DNA of 19,888 nt, taken from NCBI GenBank assembly GCA_023390115.1, contig JAEWDM010000033.1, positions 1 through 19,888 on the forward strand. The letters run 5' to 3'. Every line of letters begins with the position of its first letter. Position 1 is the stretch's first letter. The stretch comes from Bacillota bacterium. GTDB lineage: Bacteria; Bacillota; Clostridia; Acetivibrionales; DSM-27016. Positions 14,217-19,888 of this stretch are shown here, in pieces. A program made the position numbers and the translations under genes. The notes under the pieces are model-generated. The model was not told where the DNA came from and ran no database searches. It saw nothing but the letters and a program-made list of their open reading frames with translations.

Positions 14217-15206
14217 TTGAAGAAAATAGGTTTTACTACAAGTATACCGGTAGAGGTGATTTTTGCAGCGGGCCTTATTCCCGTTGATCTTAACAATGTA
14301 TTTATAACGTCAGCAAATCCCGGAAGATATATAGAAAAAGCTGAAAATGCAGGCTTCCCGCGCAGTACCTGTGCATGGATAAAAGGCATATACTCCGCCA
14401 TACTGGATAAAGGGGATATAGATAAAGTTGTAGGAGTTGTGGAAGGAGACTGCTCAAATACCAGAGCACTGATAGAGGTGCTTGAGCTCAGCGGCATAAG
14501 GAGCATACCCTTTTCGTATCCTGGTTCGAAGAGTTATGCGGAGCTGAAAAAAGAAATAATAAAGCTATGCGACGCTTTTAATGTAACTATGGAGGATTGC
14601 ATAAGAGTAAAAAGAGAGCTTGATCAAATAAGGGAAGGGCTTTGTTATATTGATGAGCTGACATGGAAGCATAATAAAGCTACCAGTATGGAAAACCACA
14701 TCTGGCAGGTTTCAAGCAGCGATTTTAACGGGTGCTTTAAAAGCTTCCGGTCGGAAATGCTTGAAAAAATAGCGGAAATAGAACGGCGCAAGGCTGAAGA
14801 GGGTTATATAAGGCTTGGATATATAGGGGTTCCGCCGATAAATAGTGATTTATATGATTTTATTGAGGGCTTAAATGCCAGAGTGGTATTTAATGAAGTG
14901 CAGAGGCAGTTTACAATGGCGCATGGAATAGGGAATGATGACATTGTGGAGGTTTACAGGCAATTTACCTATCCGTACAATCTTAGCAACAGACTGCTGG
15001 ATATAAAAAATCAAATTCCGTTAAGGAAAATAGATGGTATAATACACTGCACTCAGGCTTTTTGCTTCAGGGGAATAGAGGATATTGTCATCAGAAGGCA
15101 GATGCCGGAAATACCCATACTTACCTTTGAATGTGACAGGCCGGGGCCGCTGGATGCAAGAACAAGGCTGAGGATAGAAGCATTTGTCGATATGATCTCA
15201 CCTTAA
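14217..15206 (+). CDS. 2-hydroxyacyl-CoA dehydratase D-component-like Fe-S protein
   Basis: 329 residues from a TTG at 14217, with AGGGGTG 9 nt upstream; this start opens directly into the fold (KKIGFTTSIPVEVIFAAGLIPVDL). It belongs to the family of HgdB/FldC/BcrC-type subunits. Likely cluster or active-site cysteines are Cys52 (STCAWIKG), Cys79 (GDCSNTRAL), Cys278 and Cys283 (HCTQAFCFRGIED) and Cys306 (FECDRPGP). Acyl-CoA dehydratases need two different subunits; here there is only one, together with an activator, an arrangement seen for the double-cubane cluster proteins. The reaction is therefore unknown: a low-potential two-electron reduction of a small molecule is the most likely guess. 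No CoA-pathway genes are nearby. Confidence 0.82.
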   Translation: MKKIGFTTSIPVEVIFAAGLIPVDLNNVFITSANPGRYIEKAENAGFPRSTCAWIKGIYSAILDKGDIDKVVGVVEGDCSNTRALIEVLELSGIRSIPFSYPGSKSYAELKKEIIKLCDAFNVTMEDCIRVKRELDQIREGLCYIDELTWKHNKATSMENHIWQVSSSDFNGCFKSFRSEMLEKIAEIERRKAEEGYIRLGYIGVPPINSDLYDFIEGLNARVVFNEVQRQFTMAHGIGNDDIVEVYRQFTYPYNLSNRLLDIKNQIPLRKIDGIIHCTQAFCFRGIEDIVIRRQMPEIPILTFECDRPGPLDARTRLRIEAFVDMISP

Positions 15207-15246
15207 CCGGCTTAATATTATAAAATTAGAGGGGGTGGGCTTGCAA

Positions 15247-16023
15247 ATGAAGGTATTTGGGATAGATCTGGGGAGCAGGTCTGTAAAAATAGCGGCTTTT
15301 GAAGATAACCTGCTGGTTCGCAAAAGGGTAGTTGATACTTTTACATTTTATAAAAATTATTGCAGAAATGTAGACGGAAAGCTGGAGGTTGACTTTGAGC
15401 TTTTGGATATTGGAAATGCGGACAGAATTGTAAGCACCGGATATGGACGTAATAATATAAATGTTTCCCATGCGGATGTAATACTTGAGCTTAAAGCACA
15501 TACATACGGTGCGCTGTGGCAGATCGGACTGGAGGATTTTACTCTTTTAGATATTGGGGGACAGGACAGTAAGGCTGTTTTAATAAGGAAAGGCAAAATG
15601 GCTGATATGCTCTTAAATGATAAATGTGCCGCATCATGCGGGCGTTATCTTGAAAATATGGCAAACGTACTGGGCATAAAAATAGAGGACATAGTAAAAT
15701 ATTACGACAATCCTGCGGAGCTTAGCTCTACCTGTGCTGTTTTCGGTGAGTCTGAGCTGATCGGGAGGATATCTGAGGGAATTGAGCTTGAGTATCTTGC
15801 GGCGGGAGTCAATTATTCATTATTTAAAAGGGTCAAGCCCCTGATAGAAAGATTTCAGAGCAGCAGCCTTGTTGTGACCGGAGGAGTGGCAAACAATAGC
15901 GCTCTTCTTCATTATATTAAAACGGAAACCTTATTTAAACGGGTGAAAATACCTGACGAGCCCCAGCTTAACGGTGCCATAGGGTGCTGCGCATATGGGC
16001 TGGAAAGGGCTTTAAAAGGGTAA
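15247..16023 (+). CDS. ASKHA-family activator ATPase of a dehydratase-type Fe-S enzyme (HgdC-like)
   Basis: 258 residues from the ATG at 15247, with GAGGGGGTGGG just upstream; an in-frame GTG at 15235 lies inside that site and is rejected. The actin-like ATPase core shows phosphate loop 1 (FGIDLGSRSVK, 4-14), phosphate loop 2 (LLDIGGQDSKAV, 100-111) and an adenosine motif (VVTGGVANNSALL). Cys127 (KCAASCGRYLE) and Cys163 (STCAVFGESEL) are the two cysteines per monomer that hold the single [4Fe-4S] cluster at the dimer interface. An extra Cys131 replaces a usual Thr. It hydrolyses ATP to deliver a very low-potential electron to the product of the gene 40 bp upstream. Its end is in a hairpin shared with the convergent gene. 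Confidence 0.92.
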   Translation: MKVFGIDLGSRSVKIAAFEDNLLVRKRVVDTFTFYKNYCRNVDGKLEVDFELLDIGNADRIVSTGYGRNNINVSHADVILELKAHTYGALWQIGLEDFTLLDIGGQDSKAVLIRKGKMADMLLNDKCAASCGRYLENMANVLGIKIEDIVKYYDNPAELSSTCAVFGESELIGRISEGIELEYLAAGVNYSLFKRVKPLIERFQSSSLVVTGGVANNSALLHYIKTETLFKRVKIPDEPQLNGAIGCCAYGLERALKG

Positions 16024-16048
16024 TGGGGAGGTCCGTTACCCTTTTAAA
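16011..16048. terminator. bidirectional hairpin shared by two convergent genes
   Basis: TTTAAAAGGGTAA (16011-16023) is the exact reverse complement of 16036-16048, loop 12 nt. It contains the last codons and stops of both genes, with T-rich arms on both strands. Confidence 0.75.
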
Positions 16049-16983
16049 AGCTGTTCTATAATTCTTATGTTTCTGACAGTCTCATCCAGGCTGAATAGGG
16101 GAGGCCTGTCATTTATAACAGCATCGGAAAAATCTTCGACCTGTGATGCGTACCTGTCCTTTATCTCTATTTCAATCTTTTCTGAGCTCTGCGAGGTAAT
16201 TACAGTTATTGGCTCCGGGCTGTCTTCAAAAGTGTTTGGAATCTTTAGAATACCCTTACTTCCCGTTATTTCCGAATAAATATTTAGGAATGAGCCAAAC
16301 CAGCAGCTTATGCTGCATATAATTCCGCTTTCATACTTAAGAACGGCTGAGAGCATTACATCCACTCCGTGCCGGCTGATGTACTGAGACGACATTGATA
16401 GCGGGGCCTCTCCTGTAACCATTCCTGCAAAATTTACAGGATAGCATCCGACATCATACAAAGCACCCCCTCCAAGCTTGGGATCAAACCTTACATCCTT
16501 ATCATCCTGCAACGGGATGCCAAAGGTAGAACTAATATGCCTTACCTCTCCTATTGCTCCGCTGTCCAGCAATTCCTTAACCTTCTTCGTTCTGGTTGAG
16601 TATCTGTACATAAAAGCTTCCATAAGTTTAACCTTGTACTTTTTGCACTCCTCGATCATTTCAATACATTCCTTAGCATTTAATCCCATGGATTTTTCAC
16701 ACAGCACATGCTTTCCCTTCCTGGCGGCCTTAATTGTCCACTCCTTATGAAGGCTGTTAGGAAGAGGAATATAAACAGCCTGTACCTCGGGATCATCTAA
16801 AAGGTCTGTATAGCTTGAATAATATTTAGAGCATTGAAATTCAGAACGGGCTTCCTCGAGCCTTTTTTCATTGGATGACGCTATGGCATACAGCTCTGAA
16901 TTGGGAGTTTTTATTATTGCGGGTATAACAGCACCTTTTGCGATTCGTGCATACCCCAGAATACCCCATTTAATTTTATTCAT
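16036..16983 (-). CDS. Gfo/Idh/MocA-family NAD(P)-dependent oxidoreductase
   Basis: 315 residues, GGAGG 12 nt before ATG. An N-terminal Rossmann domain (WGILGYARIAKGAVIPA, 6-22) and a C-terminal alpha/beta domain from about 120. The cofactor/catalytic motif CEKSMG at 95-100 has Lys97, the variant of the usual EKP, and GGGALYDVGCYPVNF (171-185) supplies the Asp of the active site; the usual His two turns later is not obvious. The family oxidises or reduces sugars, inositols and similar diols, and the substrate cannot be told. It is a single gene, convergent with the activator gene and divergent from queD across 150 bp. Confidence 0.92.
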   Translation of the reverse strand: MNKIKWGILGYARIAKGAVIPAIIKTPNSELYAIASSNEKRLEEARSEFQCSKYYSSYTDLLDDPEVQAVYIPLPNSLHKEWTIKAARKGKHVLCEKSMGLNAKECIEMIEECKKYKVKLMEAFMYRYSTRTKKVKELLDSGAIGEVRHISSTFGIPLQDDKDVRFDPKLGGGALYDVGCYPVNFAGMVTGEAPLSMSSQYISRHGVDVMLSAVLKYESGIICSISCWFGSFLNIYSEITGSKGILKIPNTFEDSPEPITVITSQSSEKIEIEIKDRYASQVEDFSDAVINDRPPLFSLDETVRNIRIIEQLLKG

Positions 16984-17042
16984 AATTATTTAATACCTCC
17001 GGTTGCTATTTGCCATTATTATAACACACATTATCTAATAAA

Positions 17043-17071
17043 TTGATAAATTATATTAATACTGTTATACT
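17043..17071 (+). promoter_or_regulatory. predicted promoter of the queD-queE-udg operon
   Basis: TTGATA (17043-17048), a 17-bp spacer, TGT and TATACT (17066-17071). Leader about 60 nt, in which I see no preQ1 riboswitch. Confidence 0.6.
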
Positions 17072-17134
17072 GTATAGGCAGAATAGTAAGCCAATATTAT
17101 GAACTAAAAATTAAAGTGGGGGAATAGGTAGCTT

Positions 17135-17518
17135 ATGAAAGGCAGAACATTAAATATTACAAAAACCTTCACCTTTGACAGTGCGCATCATCTTAATAAC
17201 TATAGCGGCAAATGCAAAAATATTCACGGGCATACTTATAAGCTTGAGGTCACAGTTAAAGGCCCTGTAGGGAAAAACGGACTTGTCATTGATTTTCATG
17301 ATTTAAATGACATTGTCGAAAAGAATGTACTTTCACATGTAGATCACAAATATTTAAATGATTTGTTTGAATTCAACCCTACATGTGAAAATTTGGGTCT
17401 CTGGATATGGGATGAGCTTTTGCCGGAGATAACTGAAAAGGGCTGCTGTCTCGAGAAAATCGTTCTGTGGGAGACGCCGACCAGTTATATAACCGTTAAT
17501 AGGGAAGACACACTATGA
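17135..17518 (+). CDS. queD: 6-carboxy-5,6,7,8-tetrahydropterin synthase
   Basis: 127 residues, normal for the family. It converts dihydroneopterin triphosphate to 6-carboxytetrahydropterin in the queuosine/7-deazaguanine pathway. Zinc ligands are His18 in FDSAHHL and His31 and His33 in NIHGHTY; Cys27 is the catalytic cysteine; Asp70-His71 and Glu113 (LWETPTSY) complete the site. Its stop overlaps the queE start (ATGA), so the two steps are translationally linked. A GTGGGGGA 13 nt upstream is a distant ribosome site. queC and queF are not in the window. Confidence 0.95.
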   Translation: MKGRTLNITKTFTFDSAHHLNNYSGKCKNIHGHTYKLEVTVKGPVGKNGLVIDFHDLNDIVEKNVLSHVDHKYLNDLFEFNPTCENLGLWIWDELLPEITEKGCCLEKIVLWETPTSYITVNREDTL

Positions 17519-18144
17519 AAGTAAACGAGATTTTTTTAAGCATACAGGGAGAAGGTCTCTCCGCAGGGTTTCCTACGGTGTTTATAAGGTTTACGGGATG
17601 TAATCTCAGATGCAGCTATTGTGACACTGCATATGCATATTATGAGGGGGACGAGATGACATGCCGCGAGATATTCAATATAATACAAAAATACGGCTAT
17701 AAAAGGGTGTGCCTGACAGGAGGAGAGCCTCTCCTTCAGGACGGGCTGGGCGAGCTTCTTGGCTTGCTGAAAGGGTATACCGTTACAATTGAAACAAACG
17801 GCTCTGTAAGAATTGATAAAATTACCATGATAGAAGGGCATTCCTTTGTAATGGACATGAAAGCTCCGTCCTCGGGACATGACAGTGATATGCTTCCGGA
17901 AAATTTCGACTGCCTGAGTGAAAAGGATGAAATCAAGTTCGTAATAGGAAGCAGGAAGGATTATGAATGGTCTAAAAGCATTATAGACAATTATCACGGG
18001 AAGAGTATAATAACTTTTTCTCCCGTTTACGGAACGGTTTCATACCAGAGCATTGTTGACTGGATATTGAAGGACAGGCTTGATGTAAGATTTCAGCTTC
18101 AATTGCATAAGCTGATATGGGACCCGTCTGTTAGAGGAGTATGA
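17515..18144 (+). CDS. queE: 7-carboxy-7-deazaguanine synthase (radical SAM)
   Basis: 209 residues. It uses S-adenosylmethionine and a [4Fe-4S] cluster to contract the QueD product to 7-carboxy-7-deazaguanine. Cluster cysteines Cys29, Cys33 and Cys36 are in TGCNLRCSYCDT (CX3CX2C), preceded by the FLSIQGEG opening that is typical for QueE; TGGEPLLQ (68-75) and IETNGS bind SAM. The C-terminal part ends in FQLQLHKLIWDP, as in other family members. It overlaps queD by 4 bp and is followed 33 bp later by the first UDG gene. Confidence 0.96.
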   Translation: MKVNEIFLSIQGEGLSAGFPTVFIRFTGCNLRCSYCDTAYAYYEGDEMTCREIFNIIQKYGYKRVCLTGGEPLLQDGLGELLGLLKGYTVTIETNGSVRIDKITMIEGHSFVMDMKAPSSGHDSDMLPENFDCLSEKDEIKFVIGSRKDYEWSKSIIDNYHGKSIITFSPVYGTVSYQSIVDWILKDRLDVRFQLQLHKLIWDPSVRGV

Positions 18145-18177
18145 CCTTTAATCAAATCAATTTTGGGGATAAAAATT

Positions 18178-18756
18178 ATGTATAATTGGACAGAACTTAC
18201 CGATCAATGCATGGCATGTAAAAAATGCGGGCTTGCAAATACCAGAACAAATGTGGTTGTAGGGAGGGGAAATATAAATGCTCCTCTTATGTTTATAGGA
18301 GAGGGGCCCGGCGAGCAGGAGGATCACAAAGGCCAGCCTTTTGTGGGTCCTGCAGGCAAGCTGCTTGATTTGTTGCTTGATGCCATGATGATAAGCAAGG
18401 ATAGTTACTACATAGCAAATATTGTAAAATGCAGGCCTCCGGCAAACAGGGTACCAATGGAGGAGGAGGCTGAAAAGTGTCTTCCTTTCCTAAGAAATCA
18501 GGTGTCGCTTATAAAGCCGGACATAATTGTCTGCCTGGGGGCAACTGCTGTCAAATATATTGTAGACAGGGAAGCAAAAATAACTAAAATAAGAGGACAG
18601 TGGATAGAAAAAAAGGGATACTGGCTTATGCCTACATTTCATCCTGCGGCCCTTTTAAGAGATGAGTCTAAAAAAATACCTATGTGGGAAGACTTTAAAA
18701 AGATAAAGCAAAAACTGGATGAATACATTAATGAAAATAACGGGCAGGTGTGCTGA
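18178..18756 (+). CDS. family 4 (Fe-S) uracil-DNA glycosylase
   Basis: 192 residues from the ATG at 18178, with GGGGAT 8 nt upstream; an in-frame TTG at 18163 would add five residues and overlap that site. Base-excision repair enzyme removing uracil from DNA. Cys14, Cys17, Cys85 (IVKCRPP) and Cys101 fit the four [4Fe-4S] ligands of the UDGa type. Motif GEGPGEQED (41-49) is the water-activating region and HPAALLRD from His155 is the DNA-intercalation motif. It is read with queDE and the next gene. Confidence 0.94.
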   Translation: MYNWTELTDQCMACKKCGLANTRTNVVVGRGNINAPLMFIGEGPGEQEDHKGQPFVGPAGKLLDLLLDAMMISKDSYYIANIVKCRPPANRVPMEEEAEKCLPFLRNQVSLIKPDIIVCLGATAVKYIVDREAKITKIRGQWIEKKGYWLMPTFHPAALLRDESKKIPMWEDFKKIKQKLDEYINENNGQVC

Positions 18757-18759
18757 TTT

Positions 18760-19341
18760 ATGACAAAGGAAAATTTACTTAAAAGCTTATATGAGAGGTA
18801 CAGGCTTAAATTTCAGGGGCAGGAGATTGTGCTTGGAGACGGAAAAGCGGATGCCGGGCTGGTACTGGTGGGTGAAGCCCCGGGAAAGGATGAGGTAAGA
18901 TTATCAAAACCGTTTGTCGGCATGGCAGGGAAGAACTTAAGTGAGTTTCTTGATATATTAGGTGTGAGCAGAGATTCAATATATATAACGAATGCTATTA
19001 AATACAGATTGGCAGCCATAAGCAAGGATACCGGAAGATTGGTTAACAGACCTGCTGCAAGGTCGGAAATAGAGGATAACAGAAGTTACCTGCTGGAGGA
19101 ATTGAAAATTATTAATCCTAAGTTTATAGTAACCTTGGGTAATGTGCCCTTAAGGTCGGTAACAGGTGATTACAGCATAAGCATAGGAGCTGTCCACGGC
19201 AGAATACTTAAAATGCAGATAATGGGCGGGGAGTATGAAGTATATCCTCTGTATCATCCTGCAAGCATCATATATAATAGAGATCTTAAGAGCACATATA
19301 TAGATGACATTAAGTCCCTAAAAAGTATAATTCACGTCTAA
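18760..19341 (+). CDS. UDG-superfamily protein without Fe-S cysteines
   Basis: 193 residues, only 3 bp after the previous gene. It clearly aligns with family 4 uracil-DNA glycosylases: VGEAPGKDE at 37-45, KPFVGMAGKNL at 50-60, IYITNAIKYR (74-83) at the place of the neighbour's IANIVKCRPP, IVTLGN, and LYHPASII with His166. There is not one cysteine in the whole protein, so the [4Fe-4S] cluster has been lost, and the N-terminal CxxC segment is replaced by a short helix. Fold and pocket motifs are kept, so it is probably an active glycosylase with its own base preference, or a partner of the neighbour. It may belong to a different UDG family or a clostridial subgroup. Confidence 0.85.
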   Translation: MTKENLLKSLYERYRLKFQGQEIVLGDGKADAGLVLVGEAPGKDEVRLSKPFVGMAGKNLSEFLDILGVSRDSIYITNAIKYRLAAISKDTGRLVNRPAARSEIEDNRSYLLEELKIINPKFIVTLGNVPLRSVTGDYSISIGAVHGRILKMQIMGGEYEVYPLYHPASIIYNRDLKSTYIDDIKSLKSIIHV

Positions 19342-19371
19342 TAAAAAAACAAAATATTTTACAAATCAGTG

Positions 19372-19401
19372 TTGACATTATAATAATATGGGTGCTATAA
19401 T
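19372..19401 (+). promoter_or_regulatory. rRNA operon promoter P1
   Basis: TTGACA (19372-19377), an 18-bp spacer, TGC and TATAAT (19396-19401), both hexamers perfect. The transcript would start near 19408, about 360 nt before the 16S gene. Confidence 0.8.
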
Positions 19402-19497
19402 GTAAAAGCTGTCGGATTTGAGCGGTTTGAAAAGGTTTAATTCAGAATGGAATTGCTTTTGCCAAGAAACAGCCGCAAGAAATATCGCAAAAAAGTA

Positions 19498-19526
19498 TTG
19501 ACAATAGAGCGACAGTATGATAGGCT
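19498..19526 (+). promoter_or_regulatory. possible second rRNA promoter P2
   Basis: TTGACA (19498-19503), a 17-bp spacer and TAGGCT (19521-19526). The -35 is perfect, the -10 is weak; the better TATAAA at 19526 is 22 bp away, too far. A tandem P1/P2 pair is common ahead of rRNA operons. Confidence 0.45.
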
Positions 19527-19601
19527 ATAAAAGCTGCTTCGTGAGAGGCTATTATGGTATGATGATAAAGCCCTTCGAAACAGCGGGATATTTCCCTTGG
19601 A

Positions 19602-19767
19602 CTTTGAAAATTAAACAGTGTAAAAAGCAAGATAATCATGGAACCCGTTAAAAGAAATTGAGTACTAAGTTCGCTTAATAAGCGGGCTTAACAAGCTAGT
19701 GATAGTTTGATACTTTTAAAAAAAGTAATTTGAGCCGAAAGGCTTTCAAAATAAAAGTTTGACTTTT
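19602..19767 (+). promoter_or_regulatory. 16S leader with boxA-like antitermination element
   Basis: CTTTGAAAATTAAACAGTG (19602-19620) matches the conserved leader element found before and between rRNA genes in Firmicutes, where it acts in antitermination. Downstream are hairpins CGCTT/AAGCG (19672-19684), TACTTTT/AAAAGTA (19711-19727), and AGCC-GAAA-GGCT (19733-19744). Confidence 0.55.

Positions 19768-19888
<121 letters not shown>

Noticed and set aside
17072..17134. preQ1 riboswitch before queD
   Set aside because: The short leader lacks the C-rich loop and A-rich tail of the known preQ1 classes.

Overview
The window looks like a chromosomal segment of an anaerobic, Gram-positive, low-GC member of the Clostridia. 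The reasons are AT-rich intergenic DNA, strong AGGAGG-type ribosome binding sites, textbook TTGACA/TATAAT promoters (often with an extended -10 TGn), DapL-type lysine synthesis, a 2-hydroxyacyl-CoA-dehydratase-type iron-sulfur pair and SipW-type surface protein processing. A CBM2-like module on one surface protein would suit a plant-polymer degrader, but that is inference. The assignment rests on gene content; the 16S fragment at the right edge is too short to name a genus.

Layout. 1-218: a possible C-terminal gene end, a good promoter and an 18-bp direct repeat. 219-2120: three secreted proteins with SipW/TasA-type signal peptides (a TasA-like protein fused to a CBM2-like domain, a small acidic protein, and a second TasA-like protein), closed by a terminator. 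2236-5182: a SipW-like signal peptidase, a degenerate ABC ATPase-like protein, and a membrane protein joining an ABC-2-type permease-like half to a degenerate signal-peptidase half. 5215-5592: a DtxR-family regulator facing the other way. 5809-6360: a promoter, tRNA-Glu, -Asp, -Thr and -Tyr, and a terminator. 6358-9454 (minus strand): a GtrA-like membrane protein, an unrecognised probably beta-sandwich protein and a six-helix chemotaxis receptor. 9707-10755: an alpha/beta hydrolase behind a long leader. 10830-13062: dapF and dapL. 13167-14129: an LCP-family cell-wall ligase. 14217-16023: a dehydratase-like Fe-S protein and its ASKHA activator. 16036-16983 (minus): a Gfo/Idh/MocA oxidoreductase. 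17043-19341: queD, queE and two uracil-DNA-glycosylase-family genes, probably one operon. 19372-19888: rRNA promoter and leader, then the 5' end of a 16S rRNA gene with an unusual 7-bp tandem repeat in the V1 region.

The most interesting locus is 219-5182. A functional-looking SipW peptidase sits beside its likely substrates, the TasA-like proteins. The next two genes encode an ABC ATPase homologue that has lost Walker A, signature, Walker B and H-loop residues, and a permease fused to a signal peptidase fold whose Ser and His positions are replaced. That looks like a two-gene pseudoenzyme complex dedicated to processing or exporting the fibre proteins. I know of no description of this combination, but I could not search for one.

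The remaining genes are mostly housekeeping: dapF and dapL make meso-diaminopimelate for peptidoglycan and lysine, the LCP protein attaches polymers to the wall, queD/queE make the queuosine precursor, and the UDG genes remove deaminated bases.
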